Shown: positions 28,444 to 38,601, counted from the first letter of the stretch. The stretch is DNA of 64,000 nucleotides from Streptococcus mutans (GCF_006739205.1 NZ_AP019720.1:1488001-1552000), one strand, 5' to 3'. A program made the numbers and translations. Notes: a model not told the origin generated them from the sequence alone.

Positions 28444-29178
28444 TTATAACACTTTTCCAAGGAAATCCCTGGTCCTTTCTTCTTTGGCATTTTTAAAAAC
28501 TTCTTCAGGAGCTCCCTCTTCAACAATAATACCATCATCCATGAAAATCACACGATCAGCCACTTCATGTGCAAAGCCCATTTCATGGGTGACAATAGCC
28601 ATGGTCATCCCTGATTTAGCAAGGTCTTGCATAACACTTAACACTTCGCCGACCATTTCTGGATCAAGAGCTGATGTTGGCTCATCAAAAAGAAGTACGT
28701 CTGGATCCATAGCCAAGCCACGCGCAATAGCGATCCGCTGTTGCTGTCCACCTGATAGACTTTGCGGATAGGCTGCTGCCTTATCACGCAAACCTACCTT
28801 ATCCAAAAGCTGATAAGCCTTTTCTTCTGCTTCTGCCTTACTAAGCCCTTTGGTTTTAATAGGAGAAAGCGTAATATTTTCCAAAACAGTCATATTAGGG
28901 AAAAGATTAAATTGTTGGAAAACCATTCCCATCTTTTCACGCATTTTGAAAATATCATTGGATTTATCGGTAATATCAACACCTTCAAACGTAATGCTCC
29001 CTTTGGTTGGTACTTCCAAAAGATTCATTGTCCGTAAAAAAGTTGACTTTCCTGATCCTGATGGTCCAATAATAACAAGAACTTCTCCTTGTTTGATATC
29101 AAGGTCAATTCCCTTGAGTACCTCATTTTTACCAAAATATTTATGTAAATTTTTAATACTGATAAGTGTTTCTGACAT
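28444..29178 (-). CDS. Polar amino acid ABC transporter, ATP-binding protein
   Basis: 244 aa with Walker [10 protein letters not shown] (about residues 38-46), Q-loop [12 protein letters not shown], signature LSGGQQQR, Walker [10 protein letters not shown] and the H-loop VTHEM. Highly similar in character to GlnQ/polar amino acid importers. The start shares its A with the permease stop (TAATG), so the two are coupled. Likely substrates are glutamine, glutamate, cystine or another polar amino acid; the sequence does not decide. Confidence 0.93.
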   Translation of the reverse strand: MSETLISIKNLHKYFGKNEVLKGIDLDIKQGEVLVIIGPSGSGKSTFLRTMNLLEVPTKGSITFEGVDITDKSNDIFKMREKMGMVFQQFNLFPNMTVLENITLSPIKTKGLSKAEAEEKAYQLLDKVGLRDKAAAYPQSLSGGQQQRIAIARGLAMDPDVLLFDEPTSALDPEMVGEVLSVMQDLAKSGMTMAIVTHEMGFAHEVADRVIFMDDGIIVEEGAPEEVFKNAKEERTRDFLGKVL

Positions 29179-29864
29179 TAGCTGGCATCTCCTTTACCAA
29201 AACGATTTTCAAGTAATTTAACAAGTGCCGACATCAAGGTTGTCACCATCAAATAATAAAAGGCACCAAATAAAAGTGGGGTCAAAGGCAGATAGGTTGC
29301 CGTTACGACTGATTGAGCGCCATTCCATAGTTCCATAACCCCAATCGTTTGTAAAAGAGAGCTGTCTTTGATAATTGTGATAAATTCATTCCCCAAAGCA
29401 GGCAAAATATTTTTGAAAGCTTGCGGCAAGATGACATAGCGCATGGCATTTACCGGCTTAATTCCTAAAGAATAAGCGGCTTCTAATTGTCCTTTAGGCA
29501 CTGCTTCAATTCCTGCACGAACAACTTCTGAAATATAGGCCCCACTATTAAGTGACAGGACAATAATCCCTGGCAAAAGACGGGAAAAATCCAAATCTAA
29601 AACACCAAATTTAACAATTGGCATATTGGTAAAATGCAAAAGGACAAAAGAAATCATAATTTGCACAACCATAGGAGTACCACGAAAAATCCACACGTAA
29701 AAGGAAACCAGCCAATCTAAAACCTTGATACGACTGCGTTTAATCAAAGCCACAAGAACACCAATAATCGTCCCAAAAAAGACAACACAGGCTGAAATCA
29801 TGATGGTTACAAGAACACCATAATTAAAATAAGCCCAATATTTAGATAAAAATGAAAAATCCAT
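29178..29864 (-). CDS. Polar amino acid ABC transporter, permease
   Basis: 228 aa HEQRo/HisM-type permease with about five membrane segments, beginning [29 protein letters not shown]. It has the EAA loop [42 protein letters not shown]. Unlike some streptococcal GlnP proteins, no substrate-binding domain is fused to it. No binding-protein gene is next to it, so one must be supplied from elsewhere. It has a consensus-like promoter upstream. Confidence 0.93.
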   Translation of the reverse strand: MDFSFLSKYWAYFNYGVLVTIMISACVVFFGTIIGVLVALIKRSRIKVLDWLVSFYVWIFRGTPMVVQIMISFVLLHFTNMPIVKFGVLDLDFSRLLPGIIVLSLNSGAYISEVVRAGIEAVPKGQLEAAYSLGIKPVNAMRYVILPQAFKNILPALGNEFITIIKDSSLLQTIGVMELWNGAQSVVTATYLPLTPLLFGAFYYLMVTTLMSALVKLLENRFGKGDAS

Positions 29865-29892
29865 GAGTTACTCCTCTAAAATGATATGACAT

Positions 29893-29921
29893 ATTATATT
29901 ACAATTTGAATAAAAATACAA
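29893..29921 (-). promoter_or_regulatory. Promoter of the amino-acid ABC transporter
   Basis: TTGTAT (29916-29921), 17-nt spacer, TATAAT (29893-29898) on the minus strand. Confidence 0.75.
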
Positions 29922-30027
29922 GTTACCTTTTAACAATTTACAAGAGCAAAATCAGACAAACAACAAGTCCCCTAAAAACTATTATTTAATCAACAACACC
30001 AAAAAGAAAGCTCTTGTACTGAACTTT

Positions 30028-30068
30028 AAAAAGGAGTCCAGAACTCTTTTGTTCCAGACCCCTTTTTT
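30028..30068 (-). terminator. Terminator of the YkuJ-like gene
   Basis: AAAAAGG/CCTTTTT outer helix with inner GTC/GAC and GAAC/GTTC helices and a CA/CA internal loop, ending in T's on the minus strand. Confidence 0.88.
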
Positions 30069-30077
30069 GAATAACTA

Positions 30078-30308
30078 TTAATAAAGTAAATCGTAGATTT
30101 CCATTGCAATGAGGTCAATACTATCAAAAGTATAAGTCTCATGCGCAGCAACATCCCGCAAAGTAAAGACAGGACCGTTTTCTGGATCATTATTAAAGGA
30201 AACCTCTGCAACAACAGCACCATCACGTTCAAAATGACGTTTCAAATTATTGCTGTCAGTCGTCATTAATTCCAAACGATTAATAATTCTCACCAAGTGT
30301 GATTCCAT
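30078..30308 (-). CDS. YkuJ-like (DUF1797) small protein
   Basis: 76 aa, acidic, no membrane segment. The sequence SHLVRIINRLELMTTDSNNLKRHFERDGAVVAEVSF, with its C-terminal half ETYTFDSIDLIAMEIYDLLY, matches the YkuJ/DUF1797 family of small alpha/beta proteins common in streptococci. Its function is unknown. It stands alone between argF and the ABC transporter with its own terminator, and its SD (AGGAG) is well placed. Confidence 0.8.
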   Translation of the reverse strand: MESHLVRIINRLELMTTDSNNLKRHFERDGAVVAEVSFNNDPENGPVFTLRDVAAHETYTFDSIDLIAMEIYDLLY

Positions 30309-30384
30309 GATATTCTCCTATTCGTTTTTTAACTCTTTTCATTTTAACACAAATAAGCTAAAAAAACAGTAAAATAGTTGATTT

Positions 30385-31365
30385 TTAGATATTTTTTAAG
30401 GAGTGATACATAATTGCTTTAATTGAATGTAAACGATTTTCTGCCTCTTGAAAAATAGTCTGGCTATGCTTTTGAAATACAGCATCTGTCATTTCAAGTT
30501 CTTTATAACCGTACCGCTCGTAAATTTCTCGGCCAATTTCAGTATTGAGATCGTGAAAGGCCGGTAAGCAATGCAAAACAAGAGCATTGGGCTTTCTAAC
30601 CCTATTAAGCAGAGCTTGATTGATCTGATAAGGCAGTAATAAATCGATCCTTTCCTTAAAATCAACCTCTTCTCCCATGGATACCCAGACATCTGTGTAG
30701 AGAATATCAGTATCGGCAACAGCTGCAGTGTCATCAGTAATTGTAATTAGCCCTTCTGTCTGATGCTTTTTAGCCAAAGCTACAATTTCTGACTCAGGCT
30801 GCAGCTCTTTAGGCGCTATGATTTTAACATTAATCCCCAAAATAGCCGACGTCACAAGTAAAGAATTGGCAACATTATTGCGGCCATCTCCTAGATAAGC
30901 TAAGGTCAGATCTTCAAATTTCCCAAAATGTTCTTTTACAGTCATAAAATCAGCAATCATCTGTGTGGGATGCCAAGTATCTGTTAGTCCATTCCAAACA
31001 GGCACACCAGAAAATTCCGCTAAGAGCTCAACACTTTCTTGCTTAAACCCACGGTACTCAATACCATCAAACATGGTTCCTAAAACTTTAGCCGTATCAA
31101 CAAGAGACTCTTTTTTCCCTAATTGAATGTCATCTTTTCCTAAATAAGACACATTCATTCCCAGATCTTGTCCAGCAACAGTAAAAGCACTCCTTGTTCT
31201 TGTAGAGGTTTTTTCAAAAATTAAAGCAATATTGAGTCCATCCAAATATCGGTGTGGAATGCGTTCTTTTTTTAATTTTTTAAATTGCATAGCAAGATAA
31301 ATGAAGTCTTCTATCTCTTTCTTACTGTAATCTATTTCCTTTAAAAATGATTTTGCTTTTGTCAT
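30385..31365 (-). CDS. argF: Ornithine carbamoyltransferase
   Basis: 326 aa. Makes citrulline from ornithine and carbamoyl phosphate. Carbamoyl-phosphate motif STRTR near residue 55, HPTQ near 131, the ornithine-binding DVWVSMGEE loop near 228 and HCLPAFHDL near 268. The SMG loop favours ornithine over putrescine as substrate. No arcA/arcC genes adjoin it, so it is probably biosynthetic. The promoter contains a near-consensus ARG box, indicating ArgR control. Confidence 0.93.
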   Translation of the reverse strand: MTKAKSFLKEIDYSKKEIEDFIYLAMQFKKLKKERIPHRYLDGLNIALIFEKTSTRTRSAFTVAGQDLGMNVSYLGKDDIQLGKKESLVDTAKVLGTMFDGIEYRGFKQESVELLAEFSGVPVWNGLTDTWHPTQMIADFMTVKEHFGKFEDLTLAYLGDGRNNVANSLLVTSAILGINVKIIAPKELQPESEIVALAKKHQTEGLITITDDTAAVADTDILYTDVWVSMGEEVDFKERIDLLLPYQINQALLNRVRKPNALVLHCLPAFHDLNTEIGREIYERYGYKELEMTDAVFQKHSQTIFQEAENRLHSIKAIMYHSLKNI

Positions 31366-31394
31366 GATTCATCTCCTTGAATTTTTATACTCTA

Positions 31395-31422
31395 TTTTTA
31401 CATTTTTATTCATATTTGTCAA
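31395..31422 (-). promoter_or_regulatory. argF promoter with ARG box
   Basis: TTGACA (31417-31422), 16-nt spacer, TAAAAA (31395-31400) on the minus strand. The 18 bp at 31397-31414 read TATGAATAAAAATGTAAA, one mismatch from the ARG-box consensus TNTGNATWWWWATNCANA, and lie over the spacer and -10. ArgR/AhrC binding here would block RNA polymerase. Confidence 0.75.
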
Positions 31423-31512
31423 GAACAGCTTTAACTAAATTAGCTCTAATCCATTCGATATTACAAAATGATAGCCAAATCATATCAATTTTTTAACTTC
31501 CAATCTTTTTAC

Positions 31513-31569
31513 TTGATTTATAAGCGAATGATGCTATAATTAACGTATAAAGTTTGACCATTATTGACC
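31513..31569 (+). promoter_or_regulatory. clpE promoter with CtsR operator
   Basis: TTGATT (31513-31518), 16 nt, TATAAT (31535-31540, extended by TGC). Just downstream TTTGACC (31553-31559), 3 nt, ATTGACC (31563-31569) is the inverted form of the CtsR heptad repeat GGTCAAA-N3-GGTCAAA. CtsR would occupy the transcription start and early leader. Confidence 0.85.
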
Positions 31570-31621
31570 ATTTCTTTAATGAGCAAATCTTGTATTCTAT
31601 GACGAAAGGGGTATTCATATT

Positions 31622-33883
31622 ATGCTCTGTCAAAATTGTAAATTAAATGAAGCGACTATTCATCTATATGCTAATGTTAATGGTCAGCAAAAGCAGATTG
31701 ACCTTTGTCAAAATTGTTATCAAATTATGAAAACAGATCCTGAAAATGGACCTTTAAATCATCTTTCGCAACAAAATTCGTCATCCATCAATCCTTTCTT
31801 TGATGATTTCTTTGGCGATTTGAATAATTTTCGTGCCTTTAATAATCAAGATCTGCCAAACACACCGCCAACACAAGCTGGCGGCGGCAATGGTAACGGA
31901 GGCAATAATCGCCGTCCCGGCGGACCTCAGCAACAGGCCTCCCAAAAGCCAAATGGGTTGCTTGAAGAGTTTGGTATTAATTTAACAGATATTGCGCGCA
32001 AGGGTGAAATTGATCCTGTTATTGGCCGTGATGAAGAAATCACAAGGGTTATCGAAATTCTCAACCGTCGCACAAAGAATAATCCTGTTCTTATTGGAGA
32101 ACCGGGTGTCGGTAAAACTGCTGTTGTCGAAGGACTGGCGCAAAAAATTGTTGATGGTGATGTTCCACAAAAATTACATGGAAAAAATGTCATTCGTCTG
32201 GACGTCGTCAGCCTTGTTCAAGGTACTGGTATTCGAGGCCAATTTGAAGAACGGATGCAAAAGCTAATGGAAGAAATCCGTCAACGTCAAGATGTTATTC
32301 TTTTCATTGATGAAATTCATGAAATTGTTGGTGCTGGTTCTGCTGGCGATGGCAATATGGACGCCGGAAATATTTTAAAACCCGCTTTGGCACGCGGTGA
32401 GCTTCAACTTGTTGGTGCTACAACACTCAATGAATATCGGATTATTGAAAAAGATGCCGCTTTGGAACGTCGAATGCAACCCGTAAAAGTTGATGAACCT
32501 AGTGTTGCAGAAACCATAACGATTCTTAAAGGTATTCAGCCCAAATATGAAGATTACCATCATGTAAAGTATACAGATGAAGCGATTGAAGCTGCTGCAA
32601 ATCTTTCAAATCGTTACATTCAGGATCGTTTTTTACCTGATAAGGCTATTGATCTTCTAGATGAAGCTGGCTCTAAAATGAATTTAACACTTAACTTTGT
32701 AGATCCTAAAGAAATTGATCACCGCTTGATTGAAGCCGAAAATCTAAAAGCTCAAGCAACCCGTGATGAAGATTATGAAAAAGCAGCTTACTTCCGTGAT
32801 CAAATTGCCAAATACAAGGAAATGCAATCCGCTAAACTTGATAAGGAGAATACTCCTGTTATTACAGAAAAAAATATTGAAGTAATTGTCGAGCAAAAGA
32901 CCAATATTCCTGTTGGTGAATTAAAAGAAAAGGAACAATCACAATTAATTCATCTCGCTGACGATCTTAAAACGCGTGTTATTGGACAGGATGCTGCTGT
33001 TGATAAAATTGCTAAAGCTATTCGCCGCAATCGTGTTGGACTAGGCACTCCAAATCGGCCAATTGGTTCTTTCCTTTTTGTCGGCCCTACTGGTGTTGGT
33101 AAAACGGAACTCTCTAAACAATTAGCTATTGAGCTTTTTGGTTCTGAAGATAGTATGATTCGTTTCGATATGAGTGAATACATGGAAAAACATGCTGTGG
33201 CTAAACTTGTTGGTGCACCTCCGGGATATGTCGGTTATGAAGAAGCTGGTCAGTTAACCGAAAAAGTTCGTCGCAATCCTTATTCATTGATCTTACTCGA
33301 TGAAGTTGAAAAAGCTCATCCAGATGTCATGCATATGTTCTTACAAGTGCTTGATGATGGCCGTCTAACGGATGGACAAGGACGCACTGTCAGCTTTAAG
33401 GATACTATTATTATCATGACCTCAAATGCTGGTACAGGGAAATCTGAAGCTAATGTTGGTTTTGGTGCCAGTCGAGAAGGCCGTACTAATTCTGTTCTAG
33501 GCGAATTGGGTAACTTCTTTAGCCCTGAATTTATGAACCGTTTTGATGGTATCATCGAATTTCAGGCTTTAAGCAAGGATAATCTTCTTCAAATTGTTTC
33601 TCTCATGCTGGATGACGTTAATCAACGTTTAGCTGTTAATGCTATTCACCTTGATGTAACTGATAAAGTTAAAGAAAAATTGGTTGATCTCGGTTATGAT
33701 CCTAAAATGGGAGCAAGACCGCTGCGTCGTACTATCCAAGAACATATTGAAGATGCTATTACGGATTTCTACTTAGAGCATCCTGATCAAAAAGAACTAA
33801 AAGCTATTATGACAAGCAACGGCAAAATTGTTATCAGGGCTTCTAACAAAGTCGAAACGGTTACCAAAGCAACTTCAGATTAA
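31622..33883 (+). CDS. clpE: ATP-dependent Clp protease ATPase subunit ClpE
   Basis: 753 aa. The N-terminal zinc finger (CQNCKLNE...CQNCYQ, residues 3-36) distinguishes ClpE from ClpC. A glycine/glutamine-rich linker follows, then AAA-1 with GEPGVGKT and the Walker B region [11 protein letters not shown], a UVR-like coiled segment ([18 protein letters not shown]), AAA-2 with [15 protein letters not shown], and the C-terminal D2 domain ([16 protein letters not shown]). It unfolds damaged proteins for ClpP during heat and other stress. Controlled by the CtsR box upstream. Confidence 0.97.
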   Translation: MLCQNCKLNEATIHLYANVNGQQKQIDLCQNCYQIMKTDPENGPLNHLSQQNSSSINPFFDDFFGDLNNFRAFNNQDLPNTPPTQAGGGNGNGGNNRRPGGPQQQASQKPNGLLEEFGINLTDIARKGEIDPVIGRDEEITRVIEILNRRTKNNPVLIGEPGVGKTAVVEGLAQKIVDGDVPQKLHGKNVIRLDVVSLVQGTGIRGQFEERMQKLMEEIRQRQDVILFIDEIHEIVGAGSAGDGNMDAGNILKPALARGELQLVGATTLNEYRIIEKDAALERRMQPVKVDEPSVAETITILKGIQPKYEDYHHVKYTDEAIEAAANLSNRYIQDRFLPDKAIDLLDEAGSKMNLTLNFVDPKEIDHRLIEAENLKAQATRDEDYEKAAYFRDQIAKYKEMQSAKLDKENTPVITEKNIEVIVEQKTNIPVGELKEKEQSQLIHLADDLKTRVIGQDAAVDKIAKAIRRNRVGLGTPNRPIGSFLFVGPTGVGKTELSKQLAIELFGSEDSMIRFDMSEYMEKHAVAKLVGAPPGYVGYEEAGQLTEKVRRNPYSLILLDEVEKAHPDVMHMFLQVLDDGRLTDGQGRTVSFKDTIIIMTSNAGTGKSEANVGFGASREGRTNSVLGELGNFFSPEFMNRFDGIIEFQALSKDNLLQIVSLMLDDVNQRLAVNAIHLDVTDKVKEKLVDLGYDPKMGARPLRRTIQEHIEDAITDFYLEHPDQKELKAIMTSNGKIVIRASNKVETVTKATSD

Positions 33884-33885
33884 AG

Positions 33886-33910
33886 AAATCAGGTCTTTCC
33901 TGATTTTTTC
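33886..33910 (+). terminator. Terminator of clpE
   Basis: AAATCAGG (33886-33893)/CCTGATTT (33899-33906) with a 5-nt loop and T-rich tail, starting 2 nt after the stop. Confidence 0.9.
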
Positions 33911-33923
33911 TTTTTTTCAATAA

Positions 33924-33953
33924 TTGGGCAAATATGGTATTTTTTAGTATAAT
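33924..33953 (+). promoter_or_regulatory. Promoter of the Nudix gene
   Basis: TTGGGC (33924-33929), 18-nt spacer, TATAAT (33948-33953). It includes the upstream ATG at 33934, which therefore cannot be the start used. Confidence 0.6.
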
Positions 33954-33993
33954 AAAAAGCGAATCTGACTGGTTAACAATTGAAGGAGATAAT

Positions 33994-34449
33994 ATGACAA
34001 ACCATCCAACCTTTGGTGATAAATTAGAAAATGTTGATTACAAGACGCGCTATGGTGTTTATGCTGTTATTCCAAATAAAGACAAGACTAAAATCATTTT
34101 AGTACAGGCACCCAATGGATCTTGGTTTCTACCCGGTGGTGAAATTGAAGCAGGTGAGAATCACTTAACAGCTTTAGAGCGAGAACTCATTGAAGAACTA
34201 GGTTTTACGGCTGATATTGGCCATTATTATGGTCAGGCTGACGAATATTTCTACTCTAGTCATCGTGAGACCTATTTTTACAATCCTGCCTACCTTTATG
34301 AAGTCACTCAGTTTACACAGGTTGGCAATCCGCTAGAAGATTTTAACCACTTAGCATGGTTTTCTATTGAGGAAGCAAAAAGTAAATTAAAACGAGGTAG
34401 TCATAAATGGGGAATTGATTGCTGGCAAAAAGACCAAGAGAAAAACTAA
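33994..34449 (+). CDS. Nudix hydrolase
   Basis: 151 aa from the ATG at 33994 (AAGGAG 5 nt upstream). The full Nudix box is visible: GGEIEAGENHLTALERELIEELGF, with the REL and EE metal ligands, at about residues 50-73. Such enzymes hydrolyse nucleoside diphosphates linked to another moiety; the substrate is not predictable from this sequence. It is followed 66 nt later by the DUF1827 gene, which has its own -10. Confidence 0.88.
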   Translation: MTNHPTFGDKLENVDYKTRYGVYAVIPNKDKTKIILVQAPNGSWFLPGGEIEAGENHLTALERELIEELGFTADIGHYYGQADEYFYSSHRETYFYNPAYLYEVTQFTQVGNPLEDFNHLAWFSIEEAKSKLKRGSHKWGIDCWQKDQEKN

Positions 34450-34515
34450 ATTAGGACAGCATTTCCGTAAAATTAATGCTATAATATTATTATGAATGGA
34501 TACAGGAGGAAAAAC

Positions 34516-34818
34516 ATGAGATTAATCAATACGACTAGCAGTCATCAACATTTAGTTAAAAATCAACTAAAACATACTGATGCTACACTCGTTGAAACTT
34601 ATTCAGCTGGCAATACCGACGTTATTTTCACTCAAGCGCCTAAACATTATGAACTTTTAATTTCAAACAAACATCGTGCTATCAAAGATAATGAAATTGA
34701 AACCATTCGAGAATTTTTCCTCAAGCGTAAAATTAATAAAAATATTATTTTATTAGATCAATTAAAAACACTGCATACTGCAAACCTAATTGAGATTTCC
34801 ATTCCAATAGCTGATTAG
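34516..34818 (+). CDS. DUF1827 family protein
   Basis: 100 aa, starting MRLINTTSSHQHLVKNQLKHT with AGGAGG 6 nt upstream; an in-frame ATG at 34492 lacks an SD. No membrane segment. It belongs by sequence character to the streptococcal DUF1827 proteins often found beside clpE and a Nudix gene; the function is unknown. An extended -10 TGCTATAAT lies at 34477-34485. No clear terminator separates it from the structured RNA downstream, so readthrough into that region is possible. Confidence 0.78.
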   Translation: MRLINTTSSHQHLVKNQLKHTDATLVETYSAGNTDVIFTQAPKHYELLISNKHRAIKDNEIETIREFFLKRKINKNIILLDQLKTLHTANLIEISIPIAD

Positions 34819-34904
34819 AAATCATCTGAAACTTAGCACAGCTTCATTCTAATATTAATAGTTAAATAGTGAGAATATAGAAAGAAAAGATCTTCTTTTA
34901 AGAC

Positions 34905-35193
34905 TTTCCTTAGGTGATTGATACGGACGGTAGCGATGAGGAAACTTTCGTTTCCTTATGTCCCAACCTGAAATAGCTTTATGACTATTTCAGCCTTCGG
35001 AATTCCACACCTAAAACCAAGATACAAAGGGCGTTAAGCGGATAAAGGCAAAATAGGGATACGACGCGGAATCATTAAGATTCTAGGAGGACTCATCTTT
35101 TTGCCACAATCCGCAGCCCGTGGTCAGTTAAGATTTGAGCCTAAGGTCTCAAATCTTCCGAGTGCCTGAAACATTAAAGTTTCAGGCACTTTT
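34905..35193 (+). ncRNA. Putative structured non-coding RNA, family not identified
   Basis: The 778-nt gap between the DUF1827 gene and ileS contains a compact set of perfect complementary segments. A multibranch module is closed by TTAGGTG (34910-34916)/CACCTAA (35008-35014). It holds GGAC/GTCC (34925-34928/34960-34963) capping a 10-bp stem (34936-34945/34950-34959), and a 9-bp hairpin CTGAAATAG (34968-34976)/CTATTTCAG (34985-34993). A second module stacks GGGC/GCCC, GCGGAT (35038-35043)/ATCCGC (35109-35114) and GGCAAAA/TTTTGCC around a GAATC/GATTC hairpin. A 10-bp hairpin at 35130-35157 follows, then a 12-bp terminator. No ORF explains it. Exact 5' end and strand of transcription are inferred from the terminator. 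Confidence 0.7.
35161..35193 (+). terminator. Terminator of the putative ncRNA
   Basis: 12-bp perfect stem AGTGCCTGAAAC (35161-35172)/GTTTCAGGCACT (35179-35190), 6-nt loop and a TTTT tail on the plus strand. Confidence 0.88.
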
Positions 35194-35331
35194 ATCACAG
35201 CAGAAAATCTCGTTTAAAGCTCGCTTCGCTCACAAATAAGGAAAATTAAAATTGAAATTTGCAGGGCTTAAAAATTTTTTACGTTGAAAAATAGATTTGT
35301 CTTCAGTCTGAAATAGTTTGTTTTATCTTAT

Positions 35332-35460
35332 CTGTCTGCTTTATACTCAATAAAAATCAACAGGCTAGGCAGACAGCTAATGAAATGGAGCGATTTTACC
35401 TTTTCTTCGTCACAGCCCCAACTACAAACAAGCTTAAAAGGTCTCACAGACCCTTTTAAG
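35332..35460. repeat. BOX-like intergenic repeat (boxA-like) with an added hairpin
   Basis: TTATACTCAATAAAAATCAA (35341-35360) matches the start of pneumococcal boxA and is flanked by CTGTCTGC (35332-35339)/GCAGACAG (35369-35376). Downstream, CTTAAAAGGTCT (35433-35444) pairs with AGACCCTTTTAAG (35448-35460), one bulge, and no T-tail. Between 35200 and 35330 I see only AT-rich sequence without a supported feature. Confidence 0.6.
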
Positions 35461-35540
35461 GTAGAATAAAGGCCAGCAAAGCTAAGGAACATTAGTAGCA
35501 AACTTTTGATTTTTAAGGGTATTAATTGAGCTAGAAAGCA

Positions 35541-35598
35541 AAAAAGACTTGAACTCATCATTCTCAAATTTTTGAGAACGAAAGAGCTCAGTCTTTTT
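35541..35598 (-). terminator. Terminator of ileS
   Basis: Outer AAAAAGACT (35541-35549)/AGTCTTTTT (35590-35598) with an inner TTCTCAA/TTGAGAA hairpin. It overlaps the last codons of ileS by 2 nt. Confidence 0.85.
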
Positions 35599-38389
35599 AT
35601 TTGCTTTCAAATCCTTGCCTAACAGCTTCAGGAAAATGATTTTCTACAATAGCTGCACAATGATTACAAATTGTAACATGATAAGGACGTTCTTTGACAG
35701 TTTCATCAATGCGACGACAACGGTCACAAACATGCCCCCGAGCATGTTCCACACTAAAGGCTACATCTTCAAAGACAAGTGCATTTTTCGGTGCTTGTTC
35801 TTGAGTTACTGTCAATTGTGACACAATAAGCAGTTGGGCAATGTTGCTATCAAGAGCAGTCAGAAGCGTTTTAACTTCTTCACTAGCATAGACAGTCAAA
35901 TGAGCTTCTAATGATTTACCAATAATTTTAGCATTACGAGCTTCTTCAAGTGCTTTTTGTGCTTGATCACGCAGAGACATAAAAGCACTCCATGTATCCA
36001 AAATTTCGTCTTGGTTGGCAAATTCTTGCACTTCAGGCATTTCTGCTAACTGTACAAATGCTTCTTCTTCATGCTCTAAATAAGACCAAATTTCTTCACT
36101 CGTATGCGGTAAAATCGGCGTCAATAGCTTAGTAATATTTACCAAGATTTCGTAAAAGACCGTTTGCATTTGACGACGAGCTAAATCGTCTGCTGCTTCA
36201 ATATAAACAACATCTTTAGCAAAATCGAGGTAAAATGCTGATAAATCAACAGTCACAAAATTAACAACAGCCTTATAGATAGTCATGAAATCATAATGGC
36301 TGTAAGCCCGATTAATTACTGAAACTAACTGATTAAATTTGATTAACATATATTTATCAACAGAACGAAGATTCTCAAAGGCAATCTTATTAATATAAGG
36401 ATTAAAATCAGTGGTATTAGCAATCAAAAAGCGAAGGGTATTACGGATTTTACGATAAGTTTCCGAAACCTGACCTAAAATTTCCATAGATACACGAACA
36501 TCACTATCGGTGTCGACAGAAGCTACCCAAAGGCGAAGAATTTCAGCACCATATTGTTTGGCAACATCATTTGGCGAAATAATGTTTCCTTTTGATTTAG
36601 ACATCTTCTCACCCTTGCCATCCAGAACAAAACCTTGAGACAAGACGGATTTATAAGGCGCATGACCGTTAACAGCTACAGAAGTGATCAGTGATGAATT
36701 GAACCAACCACGATATTGATCAGAGCCTTCAAGATAGAGGTCTGCAGGATAGCCTAAGTCTTCACGTGTATTTAGAACACCATTCCAAGATGATCCCGAA
36801 TCAAACCAAACATCCATAATGTCATTTTCTTTAGTAAATTCACCATTTGGAGAGCCTGGATGAGTAAAACCTTCAGGGAGAAGATCTTTGGCCTCACGTT
36901 GCCACCAAATGACTGAGCCGTGTTCTTCAAACAAATTGGCAACATGGTCTGTCACTTCTTTAGTCATAATGGCAGTGCCATCTTCTGCGTAGAAAATTGG
37001 AAGCGGAACACCCCAAGCACGTTGGCGTGAAATAACCCAATCGCCACGATCACGAATCATATTATAAAGTCTCGTTTTACCCCAAGCAGGATAAAAATGA
37101 ACCTTATCAATTTCATCAAGAATGTCTTGACGGAATTTTGAAACAGAGGCAAACCATTGTGGGACTGCACGCCAAATAATTGGTTTTTTTGTTCGCCAGT
37201 CAAAAGGATAAGAATGCGTGATAACTTCTGATGCTAAAAGCAAATCACCCAACTTTTCTTTCACTGTTGGCAAAACTTTGTCATAGAATTGTCCTTCAAA
37301 ATCAGGACCGGCATTTTCCATCATGATACCACGTTCGTTGACAGTAACAACAACATCTAAACCATATTTGACTCCCACATTATAGTCATCCTCACCAAAT
37401 CCCGGTGCTGTATGAACAATCCCCGTACCAGAATCAAGGGTAACATGATCCCCATTCATGACTAATTCTTCTACATTATCATCCCATGGATGAATTGTCA
37501 CAATGCGGTCGAGCTCAATACCTTTATGAGTTGCTAATACCTGAGGGTTGTCCCAAGCAAAACGTTCTGCTAATTCTGAAAGAAGAGCTTGTGCTACGAG
37601 AAATTTACGTTCGTCATTAGCTGGTTTAACAACTACATAATCTATATCCGGACCGACCGTCAAACCACGAGAAGCTGTAATGGTAAATGGTGTTGTTGTC
37701 CAGACAACAATATAAGTATCTGTATCTAGAATATCTTTACCATCTTTAACACGATTAGCATAGTAAAGAGAAGTTGAATCAATATCATGATACTCAATCT
37801 CTGCTTCTGCAAGAGCTGATTCAGAAGACCAAGACCAATAAACCGGTTTAGCTCCATGATAAATATAGCCTTTGTCAGCCATAGCACCAAAGACACGAAT
37901 TTGAGCAGCTTCATACTTAGGAACAAGTGTGATATAAGGATTCTCCCAATCTCCTGAAACACCTAAGCGTTTAAAGTCCTGACGCTGCTTATCAACTTGA
38001 CTCAAAGCATACTGACGACACATGTCTAAATAGTCTGCTAAGTCAATTTCTTTACGTTTAACACCCTTTTTAGCAAGGACTTGTTCAATAGGTAAACCGT
38101 GTGTATCCCAACCCGGAATATAAGGTGCTCGAAAACCAGACATTGATTTGGAACGAATAATAATATCCTTTGAAATTTTATTAAGAGCATGTCCTACATG
38201 GATATTTCCATTGGCATAGGGTGGCCCATCATGCAGGAAAAAAGCTGGTTTATTTGCATTTAATTCTTGACGTTTAGCATAAATATTAGCTTCATCCCAC
38301 TGTTTTTGCCATTGTGGTTCTTTATTAGGAAGGCCTGCACGCATTGGGAATGCTGTTTTTCCGAGATTAAGCGTTTCTTTTAATTTCAT
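35597..38389 (-). CDS. ileS: Isoleucyl-tRNA synthetase
   Basis: 930 aa, bacterial type. Rossmann catalytic core with HIGH-type HVGHALNK near residue 64 and KMSKS in [10 protein letters not shown] near 594; the editing (CP1) domain lies between, with TTTPFTITA and [15 protein letters not shown]. The C-terminal zinc site CDRCRR...CNHC is present. Charges tRNA-Ile. A T-box leader with an AUC specifier precedes it, and it lies directly after the division cluster. AAGGAG is 6 nt from the ATG. Confidence 0.98.
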   Translation of the reverse strand: MKLKETLNLGKTAFPMRAGLPNKEPQWQKQWDEANIYAKRQELNANKPAFFLHDGPPYANGNIHVGHALNKISKDIIIRSKSMSGFRAPYIPGWDTHGLPIEQVLAKKGVKRKEIDLADYLDMCRQYALSQVDKQRQDFKRLGVSGDWENPYITLVPKYEAAQIRVFGAMADKGYIYHGAKPVYWSWSSESALAEAEIEYHDIDSTSLYYANRVKDGKDILDTDTYIVVWTTTPFTITASRGLTVGPDIDYVVVKPANDERKFLVAQALLSELAERFAWDNPQVLATHKGIELDRIVTIHPWDDNVEELVMNGDHVTLDSGTGIVHTAPGFGEDDYNVGVKYGLDVVVTVNERGIMMENAGPDFEGQFYDKVLPTVKEKLGDLLLASEVITHSYPFDWRTKKPIIWRAVPQWFASVSKFRQDILDEIDKVHFYPAWGKTRLYNMIRDRGDWVISRQRAWGVPLPIFYAEDGTAIMTKEVTDHVANLFEEHGSVIWWQREAKDLLPEGFTHPGSPNGEFTKENDIMDVWFDSGSSWNGVLNTREDLGYPADLYLEGSDQYRGWFNSSLITSVAVNGHAPYKSVLSQGFVLDGKGEKMSKSKGNIISPNDVAKQYGAEILRLWVASVDTDSDVRVSMEILGQVSETYRKIRNTLRFLIANTTDFNPYINKIAFENLRSVDKYMLIKFNQLVSVINRAYSHYDFMTIYKAVVNFVTVDLSAFYLDFAKDVVYIEAADDLARRQMQTVFYEILVNITKLLTPILPHTSEEIWSYLEHEEEAFVQLAEMPEVQEFANQDEILDTWSAFMSLRDQAQKALEEARNAKIIGKSLEAHLTVYASEEVKTLLTALDSNIAQLLIVSQLTVTQEQAPKNALVFEDVAFSVEHARGHVCDRCRRIDETVKERPYHVTICNHCAAIVENHFPEAVRQGFESK

Positions 38390-38601
38390 GACAACTCCTT
38401 ATAATATAATTACGTTTTGCTTTGGAATTAGGAATGAGGAATGAGGGGGTCTCATTCACTATACTTACGGATAAAAAAACTTAATTTGTTAAATAACAGA
38501 AAATCATTAGACTAACTGCTAACTTATTACATTTCCTTAAGATAAAAGGAAAGGCAATAAGTATATTTCTCTCCAAAAAATTACCATAGACTTAAATCAA
38601 T

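Noticed and set aside
30385..31365. Putrescine carbamoyltransferase instead of ornithine carbamoyltransferase
   Set aside because: The ornithine-binding SMG loop is present, no agmatine deiminase genes adjoin it, and the promoter has an ARG box.
34905..35193. Assignment of the structured RNA to RNase P RNA, tmRNA, SRP RNA, 6S RNA or a T-box
   Set aside because: Conserved cores of these RNAs are not present, and the downstream gene on the plus strand that a leader would serve does not exist.
35328..35567. 79-codon minus-strand frame between the ncRNA and ileS
   Set aside because: It is a translation of the BOX-like repeat and its hairpin and runs through the ileS terminator; no SD or family.
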